A stretch of 64,000 nucleotides of DNA from Methylorubrum thiocyanatum. Its GTDB lineage: Bacteria > Pseudomonadota > Alphaproteobacteria > Rhizobiales > Beijerinckiaceae. The stretch is from assembly GCA_014138645.1 (NCBI GenBank), contig JACJIB010000003.1:124001-188000 (forward strand). Direction: 5' to 3'. Positions 8,411 to 17,563 of the stretch are shown here, in pieces. The notes below the pieces were generated by a model. The model was not told where the DNA came from and made no database searches. It worked only from the letters and a program-made list of their open reading frames with translations. Both the position numbers and the translations under genes were made by a program. Positions within the stretch are counted from its first letter, which is position 1; each line of letters begins with the position of its first letter.

Positions 8411-9193
8411 TCATCCTTCCGGCCACGGAAAGCGGATGTTGCCGTCCCGGAGACCTGCCAGAACCACCTCGATCCCGCCGGACTTCACCATCCATTCGAG
8501 CCGGTGGTCGCGATATTCCCGGCGCCGCCCGCCGCTCGTGTAGAGATCCGAGGCCGCGGCCATCTCCGCCGCAGCGACGTCGAACTCCGCGAAGGTCGCG
8601 GCGACGGAAGGCCGTTCCCGGACGCGGTCATGCCAGCGCGCCAGCGGCGTCCCGGGCTCCGGCCCCAGGCCGTAATGCACCGAGCGGTTGACCATCGGCG
8701 CCGCCGCGGCGTCCGCCCAACCGAAATCGTCGCCGCCGAACCACACGGCCTCTCCGAGGCGCTTTTCGAGCCAAGCCTGCAGCGTGCGCGTCTGCCCGGC
8801 AGCCCGCGTCCGAAGCTGATCCGCCAGGGCGTCCGTGGCGCGGCGGAACCACAGCACCTCGCCGAAGCCCCAGTTCACCGCCTCGTACTGCGTATCGCAG
8901 ACGTCTTCGGTCTGCCGGGCGAAGGCCCGCGCGGCGGGATCGCGGGGCAGCAGCGGCGGCTCGGGCCAGCGCTCCTCGATGTATTCGAGGATTACGGTCG
9001 ATTCGAAGATCGTGACGTCGCCGTCGATGAGGACCGGTACCTCGGTGCGCGGGTTCGCGTCGGCGAAGGGGGTGTCGCTGCGGCCGGTGCCGAAGCTGTC
9101 GGGTACCTCCGCCGTGAAGGTGACGCCCTTCTCGCGCAGCGCGATCTTGATCTTCTGGGCGTAGGACGAGAGCGGGTGCTCGTAGAGCCGCAT
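8411..9193 (-). CDS. glutathione S-transferase family protein
   Basis: 260 residues from the ATG at 9193 (MRLYEHPLSSYAQKIKIALREKG). The N-terminal thioredoxin-fold half has the family pattern LYEHPLSSYAQKIKIALREKG (Ser in the active-site position), VPVLIDGDVTIFEST (cis-Pro and the glutathione gamma-Glu site) and ILEYIEERWP. The C-terminal helical domain has FGWADAAAAPMVNR. A conjugation, thiolysis or reduction role is possible; the substrate is unknown. Confidence 0.9.
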   Translation of the reverse strand: MRLYEHPLSSYAQKIKIALREKGVTFTAEVPDSFGTGRSDTPFADANPRTEVPVLIDGDVTIFESTVILEYIEERWPEPPLLPRDPAARAFARQTEDVCDTQYEAVNWGFGEVLWFRRATDALADQLRTRAAGQTRTLQAWLEKRLGEAVWFGGDDFGWADAAAAPMVNRSVHYGLGPEPGTPLARWHDRVRERPSVAATFAEFDVAAAEMAAASDLYTSGGRRREYRDHRLEWMVKSGGIEVVLAGLRDGNIRFPWPEG

Positions 9194-9242
9194 CGGCAAC
9201 CTCGGCTGGATATCCCCCGAGGTGGCGCGGGCGCCTCGGCCG

Positions 9243-10751
9243 TCAACGGTCGACGGCGGGCGCCTGCGTCGCGGAGCCGGTGAAGCGGGCCGCGGACAGC
9301 ACGGCCGGCTCCGTCGAGAAGCGGCTCGCCGGCGCCGCCGACGACCGGTGGAGCGCCTCGGCGGGCAGCGCCTCGTCCGGCCGCGGTCGCGCCAGGGCGA
9401 CGTGGACCGGCACGCTCGGTGCGGCGGGCTCGGAGATGCCCCGTACCGCCGCAAACAGCAGCCCACGGACCTGCTCGCGCGGGTCGGCATCCGCCGGCAC
9501 CAGCCGGACCTCGGCCGCTGCCGGCGCCGAGGATTCCAAAGCCATGTCGGCTTGCGCCTCGGTGGCGTCGGCCACGTGCACCATGCCGCCGAGACCTTCG
9601 CCGTTGAGGGAGGCGAGCTGGGTCGGTCGCTGTGGCGGCAGCGGAATGGTGAGCGCGGTGGCGACGACGGCGAATTCGGAGGGACGCCGCGGCGGCAGCG
9701 GCGCGACGATCGCCTGCTCGGTCTCGCCGGTCAGCAGCTCCTTGACCGAAAGTTCGTTGGATGACCTGCCGTCCCGGCGCAGGCTCGTGGCGCGCAGGGC
9801 CTCCGAGGCGTTCGGCGCGGCGTAGGCCATCGCCGCGGTGGTGTCGGCCGGGTCGGCGCTGGCGACGGCGATGCTCGGCTTCGCCCGTGCCTTCGACGGC
9901 GTCGCTGCGCTGGCGAGCGCGGCCGGCGGCGCATCCGTGCCGCTGCCGCCGAAGAGCGAGGCGAAGAAGCCCTTGAGGCCGGGTCCGTCGTCGATCTCGT
10001 CGGCGCTCGCGACCGCGGTGTAGCCGAGCACCGTGCCGCCGCGGGACAGGATCTCGGCGCGTGCCTCCTCGTAGCGGGCCAGCGGCTTGCCGTCGGCCGG
10101 GAGGTGGACGGTCTTGCCGTCCGGGAACAGCCGGGCGAGCTGATCGTGGCTCATGCGCGGCCAGGAGCGCACCGAGCCGACATCGAGATGGACGAAGGGC
10201 GAGCCGGAGCGGGGATACCAGCCGACGCCGCCGCGCTGCATCCGCATTCCGACCGCGCGGATCTGGTCGATCGAGGCGTCGGTCATGAAGAAGTCCATGG
10301 CCTTGCCGAGCATGTGCTGGCTGGTCTCGGCGACGCCGGAGGAGCGGCGGCGCAGCATGCCGTTGGTCTTCGGGCTGCGGTAGCCGCAGACGATGCGCAG
10401 CGGCGCCGACGAGCCGACGGAGCGCTGCGCCTCCCACACCACGTCGAACAGGCGCGGGTCCATCTTGACCGATTCGTTCTCGCGCCAGTCGCGCATGAGC
10501 CAGTTGATCTGGTCGAGGGCGGCGCGGTCGTAGCGTCCGTCGCGCTTGAAGGTGACGGTCAGGCTCTCACCGGTGTGCTGGTGCACCATCGAGAGGGTTC
10601 GGGTGTCGCCGTTGGCGATCGCGTCCTGGGTCTCGGCGGTGCCCGCGACGAGCAGCGCGGTCATGACCCCCGCGGCCGACAGGGAGCGCTTCAGGCGCGG
10701 GGACGGCGACGTGCGGATCGAGGTCAGGCGGTCCCGGATCGTGCGCAGCAT
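9243..10751 (-). CDS. DUF882 (M15-like, YcbK-type) exported protein
   Basis: 502 residues from the ATG at 10751, chosen because it has a strong GAGGTGAGGA ribosome site and is followed by a membrane-anchor/signal stretch (LSAAGVMTALLVAGTA). Residues about 50-230 form the DUF882 domain, related to peptidase M15: CGYRSPKTNGML, SQHMLGKAMDFFM and FVHLDVG give the metal-ligand pattern H...D...H of D,D/L,D-carboxypeptidases. The remaining 250 residues are low-complexity Ala/Pro-rich with repeated 'PLPPRRP/PLPPQRP' motifs, typical of an envelope-spanning tail. It lies downstream of a large L,D-transpeptidase, so both probably act on peptidoglycan. Confidence 0.85.
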   Translation of the reverse strand: MLRTIRDRLTSIRTSPSPRLKRSLSAAGVMTALLVAGTAETQDAIANGDTRTLSMVHQHTGESLTVTFKRDGRYDRAALDQINWLMRDWRENESVKMDPRLFDVVWEAQRSVGSSAPLRIVCGYRSPKTNGMLRRRSSGVAETSQHMLGKAMDFFMTDASIDQIRAVGMRMQRGGVGWYPRSGSPFVHLDVGSVRSWPRMSHDQLARLFPDGKTVHLPADGKPLARYEEARAEILSRGGTVLGYTAVASADEIDDGPGLKGFFASLFGGSGTDAPPAALASAATPSKARAKPSIAVASADPADTTAAMAYAAPNASEALRATSLRRDGRSSNELSVKELLTGETEQAIVAPLPPRRPSEFAVVATALTIPLPPQRPTQLASLNGEGLGGMVHVADATEAQADMALESSAPAAAEVRLVPADADPREQVRGLLFAAVRGISEPAAPSVPVHVALARPRPDEALPAEALHRSSAAPASRFSTEPAVLSAARFTGSATQAPAVDR

Positions 10752-10976
10752 GGTCCTCACCTCGCGGGACGGCCGCGACATCGGCGATGTCGCGAGGGCG
10801 CAAAGGTGGCCGAGGACCGGAAAGGCGGGTCGTCGGGGCCCGTGCTGCTTGCCGTCTTTCGCGACGGCTACGGGCCAACCGTGGCAAAAAAGAGCCTCGC
10901 AAGCGGCGCGGCGCACGCTGTCCCGCGCAAGGTGACGCGGGTGCCGACCTGCGCGGGAAAAGGCGGCGTCACCAAC

Positions 10977-12953
10977 CTACCAGAAGCTGCGCTGCGGATA
11001 GGCGTAGACAGGGCCGCCCTCCGGCTCGCCGAACATGTCGGGCGCGCGCCGCGGCGCGGCACGGCGCTCGCTGCGCGAGGCCTCGCGGGACGCGGCCCGG
11101 CGCGGCGGGGTGCGGGTGGCCTCGGCCGCCCGCTTGGCGGTCGCGGGGCCCTTCGCCACCGCCTCCGAGCGAGGGGCAAGGCCCAGAGCCGCCTTCATCG
11201 GCCCGTCATAGCCGTAGAGATCCGTCAGGGTGCGGTAGGAACCGAGATCGTCCACTTCGGCCGTGAAGTAGGCGAGATGTACCGGCAGCTTCTCGGGCAG
11301 GCGCAGCGTCCGCTCACCCTTGCCGATCAGCTTCTTCAGGCGCTCTTCGGTCCAGGTCGGCAGCACCGCATCGGCGAAGCGGAAGGGATCGTCGACGCGC
11401 ACGCAGCCGTGGCTGAAGGCGCGGGTCGAGGCGGAGAACAGCGAGCGGTTCGGCGTGTCGTGGAGATACACCGAGTGCTGGTTCGGGAACATGAACTTGA
11501 TGAAGCCGAGCGCGTTGCGCTCGCCCGGGGGCTGGCGCAGGGAGATCGTCTTGCCCCGGCGCACCACCTCGAACCCGGCGGTGCGGCCCGAGGCCAGCAT
11601 CTGCTTGAGGATCGAGGGCGGCACGTACCACGACGGGTTGACGACGGCGTATTCCATCATCCCCGAGAAGATCGGGGTCGGGCTCGTCGGCTTGCCGACG
11701 ATCACCCGCGTCTCGTCGCGCAGGTGACCGTCACGGAACACCTTCAGCTTGAATTCGGGCACGTTCACGAAGACGTAGTCCGGCCCGAGCTCCGCCGGGA
11801 GCCAGCGCCAGCGCTCCATGTTGACGAGGAGGTCGGCCTCGCTCGCCGCCGTCTTCGGCACGCTCGGATTGGCGAGCGCCGCGACGGTGGCGCGGGTGAG
11901 CGTCCCGCTTGCCGGCAGGCCGCGGCTGCGCTGGAAGCTCTTCACCGCATCGGCGACGGCGCCGTCGTAAGCGTCGGCCTTGCCGGGGGCGGCATCGAGG
12001 GTACCGGCGGCCTGCTTCTCGAGGCCGAATCGGCTGCGCAGCAGCGGCACCCGCGGGTCGCTCATCCCGAGCTTGAGCAGCGGCCCGTCGGGCAGCTTCA
12101 CGCTCGGCGTTCCCTGCGTGCGTCCCGCCCGCAGCCCGGTGAGGCGCTTCTTCAGGGCGAGGTAGCCCGGCTGGCGCGGATTGTAGCTCTGCAGCGCGTC
12201 GCCGGCCCCGGCGCCGGCCGCGACGAGGCGAGTCAGCACCGCGTCGGCGGAAGGCAGGTCGAGGGTGGGGGTGAGGAGTTTCGAGATCGCCGCCGGATTC
12301 ACCCGCCCGCCGCGGGCATCGCGGGCGTAGAGGGCGAGCGAGGCCGAAAGCTTCAGGTCGGCCTCGGCGATCTCTGCATCCGTGTCCGGCCGGCTGAGCT
12401 TGCCCACCACCGGCACCGGATAGGCGTTCGGGTCGAGCCCGTCCTCGCCCGCCTCGCGCAGGCGGGCGATCGCCGCATTGGCGGCGGCGCTGAAGGCGCC
12501 GTTCTCGATCCAGACCGGCTTGAAGTTGCCGAGCGCGTAGAAGGCCTGGATCGCCTCGCGGTCCTTGCCGGTCAGCCGCTGCAGAAGCGGCGTCGAATCG
12601 TTGAGGCGGGCATAGACGGCGGCCGGCAGCGGCTCGCTCGGCGCGACCGGAGCCGGCGGCCCCTCTGCGGCAGGGGCAGGGTTGGGGGCGGGTTCCTCGG
12701 GCGGGGACGGGGCCTCGGCAGCGGGCGCCTCGGCAGCCGGTGCCGCGCCCTGGGTCGCCTCCGGCGTCACCGCCGGCCCGTCCGCGGGATCGACGGCTGC
12801 CTTGCGGATGACGATCCCGGACTCCGTCGCGGCGCGTTCCTCGGCGCCGGCCGGGGCGTGACCGAAGGCGAGGAGGGTGGCCAAGGCGACGGAGAGCGTT
12901 CCGACGGACAGGGTCCGCGCGACGCCCGTTCCGGCTTCCGATGCAGCGCGCAT
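10977..12953 (-). CDS. large L,D-transpeptidase (YcbB/LdtD-like)
   Basis: 658 residues from the ATG at 12953 with an AGGGAG ribosome site; the signal peptide ends near HAPAGA-EE. The order is an Ala/Pro-rich linker (about 55-110), the LdtD scaffold domain (LNDSTPLLQRLTGKDREAIQAFY), a peptidoglycan-binding segment (VADAVKSFQRSRGLPASGTLTRATVAALN-type), then the YkuD catalytic domain with HDTPNRSLF and the nucleophile motif FSHGCVRVDDP. It forms 3-3 cross-links or attaches proteins to peptidoglycan in the periplasm. The C-terminal about 90 residues are Arg/Ala-rich. Probably co-transcribed with the DUF882 gene, which starts 225 bases further on. Confidence 0.92.
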   Translation of the reverse strand: MRAASEAGTGVARTLSVGTLSVALATLLAFGHAPAGAEERAATESGIVIRKAAVDPADGPAVTPEATQGAAPAAEAPAAEAPSPPEEPAPNPAPAAEGPPAPVAPSEPLPAAVYARLNDSTPLLQRLTGKDREAIQAFYALGNFKPVWIENGAFSAAANAAIARLREAGEDGLDPNAYPVPVVGKLSRPDTDAEIAEADLKLSASLALYARDARGGRVNPAAISKLLTPTLDLPSADAVLTRLVAAGAGAGDALQSYNPRQPGYLALKKRLTGLRAGRTQGTPSVKLPDGPLLKLGMSDPRVPLLRSRFGLEKQAAGTLDAAPGKADAYDGAVADAVKSFQRSRGLPASGTLTRATVAALANPSVPKTAASEADLLVNMERWRWLPAELGPDYVFVNVPEFKLKVFRDGHLRDETRVIVGKPTSPTPIFSGMMEYAVVNPSWYVPPSILKQMLASGRTAGFEVVRRGKTISLRQPPGERNALGFIKFMFPNQHSVYLHDTPNRSLFSASTRAFSHGCVRVDDPFRFADAVLPTWTEERLKKLIGKGERTLRLPEKLPVHLAYFTAEVDDLGSYRTLTDLYGYDGPMKAALGLAPRSEAVAKGPATAKRAAEATRTPPRRAASREASRSERRAAPRRAPDMFGEPEGGPVYAYPQRSFW

Positions 12954-13072
12954 GTCGGCAACTCCCTGAATACGGCCGAGACTGCCGCAGCCCCGCTTAA
13001 AGATCATTGACCCGACCATGGCCGTGCGCAACCACACGGTCACGTTTTACGGCCAAGCCGGATCCTGAGGTC

Positions 13073-13098
13073 GAACAGCCGAGCCCCGGCGGCTGTTC
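13073..13098 (-). terminator. possible hairpin terminator after the response-regulator gene
   Basis: GAACAGCC (13073-13080) and GGCTGTTC (13091-13098) form an 8-bp perfect stem with a 10-base loop, just past the minus-strand stop at 13113. There is no clear T run on the minus strand. Confidence 0.4.
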
Positions 13099-13112
13099 CG
13101 CCGCCCTCCGTC

Positions 13113-14603
13113 TCAGGCGGCGTCTTCGGAGCGCTCGTCCTCGTCGAGGCCGAGTTCCTTGAGCTTGCGGTAGAGGGTCGATCGGCCGATTCCGAGGCGG
13201 CGGGACACTTCGGACATTCGGCCGCGGTAGAATTGCAGGGCAAAGCGGATCACCTCCGCCTCGACCGCCTCCATCGTCTTCATGTCGCCGGTCTCCTCGA
13301 CCACGAGGGACATGGCGTGGGGGTCGCGCACCTCGACGCGCACGATCTCCCGCACCGGCTCGAGGCCGCCGGCCGGCATCGCCGCCTGGACCGGCAGCGG
13401 CGGGATGCGCACGTCGAAGCCCTCGACCTGGGCGGCGATCTGCGGGAATTCCGCCACCGTCAGTTCGTCGCCGTCGGCGAGCACGACCGCACGGAACAGC
13501 GCGTTCTCCAACTGGCGCACGTTGCCGGGCCAGGGATAGCGCGAGAGCAGCGCCATCGCCTCCGCCGTGATTCCGCGCAGGCGCTTGCCTTCCTCCGCCG
13601 CGAAGCGGGCGCAGAACGAGCGAACGAGATCCGGGATGTCCTCGCGCCGCGCCCGCAGCGGCGGCAGCGTCATGGGGAAGACGTTGAGGCGGTAATAGAG
13701 ATCCTCGCGGAACTTGCCCTGCTTCACGAGGTCGAGCAGCGAGCGGTTGGTCGCCGAGATCAGGCGGATATCGACGCGCACCGCGCGCTTGCCGCCGACG
13801 GGATCGACCTCGCCCTCCTGCAACGCCCGCAGGAGCTTCACCTGCGCATCGAGGGGGAGTTCGCCGATCTCGTCGAGGAACAGCGTCCCCCCCGAGGCCT
13901 CGACGAACTTGCCGACATGCTTTTCGGTGGCGCCGGTGAAAGCGCCCTTCTCGTGGCCGAACAGGGTGGATTCGACGAGGTTCTCGGGGATCGCCCCGCA
14001 ATTGACCGTCACGAACGGCTTGCCACGCCGGTCGCCCGAACCCTGGATCGCCCGGGCCAGCACCTCCTTGCCGACCCCCGATTCGCCCTCGATCAGGACG
14101 GGGATGTTCGATTTGGCCGCCCGCTCGGCCAGCCGGATCACCCGTTCCATGTCCGGGCTCTTCGAGGCGAGATCCTTGAAGCCGAGCGCCCCGGAGGCGC
14201 GGCGGCGCATGCGGCGCACCTCCTCCTCCAGTTGATCGACGCGCAGGGCGTTCTTGATCGAGACCTGGAGCCGCTCGGCGCCCGCCGGCTTGACCACGAA
14301 ATCAACGGCGCCCGCCCGCATGGCGTTGACCACGGCATCGATCGAGCCGTTCGAGGTCTGCACGATGACCGGCGTGTCGATGCCGCTCTTGCGCATCTCG
14401 GACAGCACGCTCAGCCCGTCCATGCCGCCGGGCATGACGAGATCGAGCAGCACGACATCGACATTCCCGCCGCCGCGCAGGAGGTTGAGCCCGTCATGGC
14501 CGTTCTCCGCGATCCGCGGCTCGAAGCCGAGGCGGCGCACCATCGCTTCGGCGAGGCGGCGCTGGACGGGATCGTCGTCGATGATGAGAACGGTGGTCGA
14601 CAT
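13113..14603 (-). CDS. sigma54-dependent response regulator (NtrC family)
   Basis: 496 residues from the ATG at 14603. Receiver domain at 1-120 with acidic pocket D9-D10-D11, phospho-acceptor Asp54 in LLDLVMPGG and conserved Lys in VVKPAGAERL. AAA+ domain at about 140-385 with Walker A GESGVGKE (173-180), the sigma54-contact loop GAFTGA and Walker [14 protein letters not shown]. Fis-type HTH at the C-terminus (MSEVSRRLGIGRSTLYRKLKELGL). It should activate sigma54 promoters when phosphorylated. No partner histidine kinase is adjacent. Domain content resembles Caulobacter TacA, but orthology was not tested. Confidence 0.93.
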   Translation of the reverse strand: MSTTVLIIDDDPVQRRLAEAMVRRLGFEPRIAENGHDGLNLLRGGGNVDVVLLDLVMPGGMDGLSVLSEMRKSGIDTPVIVQTSNGSIDAVVNAMRAGAVDFVVKPAGAERLQVSIKNALRVDQLEEEVRRMRRRASGALGFKDLASKSPDMERVIRLAERAAKSNIPVLIEGESGVGKEVLARAIQGSGDRRGKPFVTVNCGAIPENLVESTLFGHEKGAFTGATEKHVGKFVEASGGTLFLDEIGELPLDAQVKLLRALQEGEVDPVGGKRAVRVDIRLISATNRSLLDLVKQGKFREDLYYRLNVFPMTLPPLRARREDIPDLVRSFCARFAAEEGKRLRGITAEAMALLSRYPWPGNVRQLENALFRAVVLADGDELTVAEFPQIAAQVEGFDVRIPPLPVQAAMPAGGLEPVREIVRVEVRDPHAMSLVVEETGDMKTMEAVEAEVIRFALQFYRGRMSEVSRRLGIGRSTLYRKLKELGLDEDERSEDAA

Positions 14604-14919
14604 GCGGGGCGCCTCGCTTTCCGCTCGAGCCGACCGCGCGCGGACGCGGCCTCGAAGGAGGCCCGGCGAACGCAGGGCGGCGGCTGTTTCGTTTCGAGGC
14701 ACAGGGTCGCCCAAGAGCGTAAAGCGCCGCTTAACGACGCTCGAATTTGGCGCTTGCGCCCGTCCGACGGACATTGCGCCCGATCCGTAGGCGCTTCAGC
14801 GCCCTGGGATTGCAGGACGCGGTTGATCGCGTGGGCCTCGCGCTCGATATCTGAGCCTGGCCGTGCCGGCGCTCCCGACGCCGAATCCGCGGTCCGACAC
14901 GTCGAGGAAACCGCACATC
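14604..14919. other. 316-base divergent intergenic region
   Basis: It lies between the divergent response regulator and oligopeptidase genes and must hold both promoters. I see a short perfect hairpin GGCGCT-TC-AGCGCC at 14790-14803 but no convincing promoter match and no gene. Confidence 0.4.
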
Positions 14920-16797
14920 ATGTCGAGACGAGCCGTTTTCGCTGCCCTGTCCACGGAGTTGCCCAGGGGAGCCGAGGAGCTTTCGGCCGTGCGCGGGGCG
15001 CTGCAGGCGGCCGATCTCGGCGCGCTGCCCGAATGGGATCTCACCGACCTCTATCCCAGCATGGACGCGCCCGCCTTCCGCGACGACCTCGACCGGGCCG
15101 AGGCCGAGAGCCGGACTTTCGCCGAGCGCTATGCCGGCCGCATCGCCGGGATCGCCGCCGCGCCGGACGCTTCGACCGTCCTCGGTGAGGCGGTCGAGAC
15201 CTACGAGCGGATCGAGGATCTGATGGGCCGGCTGATGTCCTATGCCGGTCTCGTCTATTCCGGCGACACCACCGACGAGATCCGCGCCAAGTTCTACGGC
15301 GATACCCGCGAGCGGCTGACCACGGCCTCGGGCGACCTGCTGTTCTTCGGGCTGGAGCTGAACCGGGTCGAGGACGCCGTGCTCGATGCGGCGATGGCCG
15401 ATGGGCCGCTCGCCCGCTACCGGCCCTGGATCGAGGATCTGCGCCGCGAGAAGCCGCACCAGCTCGACGACCGTACGGAAAAGCTGTTCCTCGAAAAGTC
15501 GGTGACCTCGAGCGCCGCCTGGGACCGGCTGTTCAACGAGACCATCGCCTCGCTGCGCTTCCCCGTGCAGGGCGAGCGCCTGACGCTGGAGCCGACCCTG
15601 AACAAGCTTCAGGATCCGGACGGCGCGGTGCGCAAGGAAGCGGCGCTCGCCATCGGTGACACGCTTCAGGCGAACCTGCGCATCTTCACGCTGATCACCA
15701 ACACGCTCGCCAAGGACAAGGAGATTTCCGACCGCTGGCGCGGCTTCAAGGACGTGGCCGATGCCCGCCACCTCTCGAACCGGGTCGAGCCCGAGGTCGT
15801 CGCTGCCATGGTCGAGGCGGTGCGGGCGGCCTATCCGCGCCTGTCGCACCGCTACTACCGGCTGAAGGCCAAGTGGTTCGGCGTCGAGGCGCTGCCCTAC
15901 TGGGACCGCAACGCGCCGCTGCCGAAGGTCGAGCAGCGCACGATCCCCTGGGCTCAGGCGCGGGATACCGTGCTGGAGGCTTACAACGCCTTCTCGCCGG
16001 ACATGGCGGGCATCGCGAGAAAGTTCTTCGACGGCGGCTGGATCGATGCGCCGACCCGGCCCGGCAAGGCGCCCGGCGCCTTCGCCCACCCGACCGTGCC
16101 CTCGGCCCACCCCTACGTGCTGGTGAACTACCAGGGCAAGCCGCGGGACGTGATGACGCTGGCGCACGAACTCGGCCACGGCGTGCATCAGGTGCTCGCC
16201 GCCTCCAACGGTGCGCTGATGGCCCCGACCCCGCTGACGCTGGCCGAGACAGCCAGCGTGTTCGGCGAGATGCTGACCTTCCGCCGGCTTCTCGGCCAGA
16301 CCACCGACCCGATCCAGCGCCGGGCGATGCTGGCGGCCAAGGTCGAGGACATGATCAACACGGTGGTGCGCCAGATCGCGTTCTACTCGTTCGAGCGAAA
16401 GGTTCACCTCGCCCGCGCCCAGGGCGAGCTGACGGCTGAGCAGATCAACGAACTCTGGATGTCGGTGCAGGCGGAGAGCCTCGGCCCGGCCATCACCCTC
16501 GATAAGGGGTATGAGCCGTTCTGGGCCTACATCCCGCACTTCATCCACTCGCCCTTCTACGTCTACGCCTACGCGTTCGGCGACTGCCTCGTGAACTCGC
16601 TCTACGGCGTCTACGCCCGCGCCGAGCCCGGCTTCGTCGAGCGCTACTTCGCCCTGCTCTCGGCCGGCGGCTCGAAGCCCTACGGCGAATTGCTCAAGCC
16701 GTTCGGGCTCGATGCCCGCGATCCGGGTTTCTGGCAGATCGGTCTCGGAATGATCGAGGGGATGATCGCCGAACTGGAGGCGATGGAGGGCGCCTAG
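14920..16797 (+). CDS. pepF: M3 family oligoendopeptidase (PepF-like)
   Basis: 625 residues from the ATG at 14920 (MSRRAVFAAL); an in-frame start 57 bases upstream adds only low-complexity sequence. Zinc metallopeptidase cleaving short peptides in the cytoplasm. The zinc motif HELGHGVHQ starts at about residue 416, with the downstream glutamate ligand in LAETASVFGEMLTF. The N-terminal LPEWDLTDLYPSMDAP is the usual PepF/M3B start. Length matches the family (about 600-620). Confidence 0.93.
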   Translation: MSRRAVFAALSTELPRGAEELSAVRGALQAADLGALPEWDLTDLYPSMDAPAFRDDLDRAEAESRTFAERYAGRIAGIAAAPDASTVLGEAVETYERIEDLMGRLMSYAGLVYSGDTTDEIRAKFYGDTRERLTTASGDLLFFGLELNRVEDAVLDAAMADGPLARYRPWIEDLRREKPHQLDDRTEKLFLEKSVTSSAAWDRLFNETIASLRFPVQGERLTLEPTLNKLQDPDGAVRKEAALAIGDTLQANLRIFTLITNTLAKDKEISDRWRGFKDVADARHLSNRVEPEVVAAMVEAVRAAYPRLSHRYYRLKAKWFGVEALPYWDRNAPLPKVEQRTIPWAQARDTVLEAYNAFSPDMAGIARKFFDGGWIDAPTRPGKAPGAFAHPTVPSAHPYVLVNYQGKPRDVMTLAHELGHGVHQVLAASNGALMAPTPLTLAETASVFGEMLTFRRLLGQTTDPIQRRAMLAAKVEDMINTVVRQIAFYSFERKVHLARAQGELTAEQINELWMSVQAESLGPAITLDKGYEPFWAYIPHFIHSPFYVYAYAFGDCLVNSLYGVYARAEPGFVERYFALLSAGGSKPYGELLKPFGLDARDPGFWQIGLGMIEGMIAELEAMEGA

Positions 16798-16820
16798 CCG
16801 ACCTGATATAGGCAGAGTGC

Positions 16821-16858
16821 CCCGCGCGTGTTATACGGTCAGTATAACGCATGCGGGG
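16821..16858. promoter_or_regulatory. palindromic operator/promoter of the toxin-antitoxin pair
   Basis: GTTATAC (16830-16836), 5 bases, GTATAAC (16842-16848) is a perfect 7-bp inverted repeat, flanked further out by CCCGC and GCGGG. It lies 15 bases before the antitoxin ATG and overlaps a TATA-like -10 element. This is the expected place for autorepression by an AbrB/MazE antitoxin. Confidence 0.7.
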
Positions 16859-16863
16859 TGCCC

Positions 16864-17088
16864 ATGAAGCTCGAGGTCAAGCGCGTCGGGAATTCGACCG
16901 GCCTCATCCTGCCGAAGGAACTCGTCAGCCGGCTCAAGCTCGAGCAGGGCGATTGGCTCTATGTGACCGAGAACGCTGACGGCACAGTGCGCCTATCGCC
17001 CTACGATCCGACCTTTGAGAAGGGGATGAAGATCGCCGAGCGGGCTATGAAAACCTACCGGAATGCTCTAGCCGAGCTGGCGAAGTGA
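16864..17088 (+). CDS. AbrB/MazE-type antitoxin
   Basis: 74 residues from the ATG at 16864 (MKLEVKRVGNSTGLILPKELVSRLKLEQGD). This is the classic swapped-hairpin AbrB/MazE DNA-binding fold, followed by an alpha-helical C-terminal tail (KIAERAMKTYRNALAELAK) that would wrap and neutralise the toxin. Its last 4 bases overlap the toxin start (GTGA). GC content is visibly lower than in the neighbours, a sign of transfer. It should repress its own operon through the palindrome just upstream. Confidence 0.92.
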   Translation: MKLEVKRVGNSTGLILPKELVSRLKLEQGDWLYVTENADGTVRLSPYDPTFEKGMKIAERAMKTYRNALAELAK

Positions 17089-17471
17089 GTGACGTCATTT
17101 GGCTGACGAGCGATCTCGTCCAGGCCATTCACGCTCATCAAATCAAGCTTTTCGGCGGTCCGCCCGACATACGCGACGAAGGGGCACTGGAATCGGCCTT
17201 AGGTCGCCCGATCAATCGGGCCGGCTACGGTGAGCCTGATCTCGCAGAGCTGGCGGCTGCCTGCGCTTTCGGAATTGCCAAGAATCATCCCTTCATCGAC
17301 GGCAACAAGCGCGCCGCCCTGCTGGCGCTCGTCACCTTCCTCGGCCTGAACGACATCGACTTCGTCGTCGATGAAGCGGAAGCAGTGGTGATGATTCGCG
17401 GCCTCGCCGCGGGCGAGATCGACGAATCCGGCCTGACCCGCTGGATCCGCGACAACTGGCCGAAGACGTAG
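17085..17471 (+). CDS. doc: Doc/Fic-fold toxin (death-on-curing family)
   Basis: 128 residues from a GTG start overlapping the antitoxin stop. The Fic motif HPFIDGNKR sits at residues 68-76, which is the catalytic loop of Doc. Doc of phage P1 phosphorylates EF-Tu and stops translation. The N-terminus WLTSDLVQAIHAHQIKLFGGP and DEGALESALGRP are typical of the family. Pairing with an AbrB-like antitoxin instead of Phd is known but not the textbook arrangement. Codon use is less GC-biased than in flanking genes. Confidence 0.93.
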   Translation: MSDVIWLTSDLVQAIHAHQIKLFGGPPDIRDEGALESALGRPINRAGYGEPDLAELAAACAFGIAKNHPFIDGNKRAALLALVTFLGLNDIDFVVDEAEAVVMIRGLAAGEIDESGLTRWIRDNWPKT

Positions 17472-17563
17472 CGCGGCCCGCGGCGCGCCGTCCCATCGCC
17501 CTGGGCGCGGGCGCTCGTGGTTCCTATCTCGGCACGAGTCCCGATAGGAATCGATCCGCGTCC

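Noticed and set aside
10104..13010. Plus-strand open frame of about 970 codons
   Set aside because: Antisense to the DUF882 and L,D-transpeptidase genes, whose catalytic motifs are on the minus strand.
14731..16548. Minus-strand open frame of about 605 codons
   Set aside because: Antisense shadow of the M3 oligopeptidase, which has an intact HELGH zinc motif.
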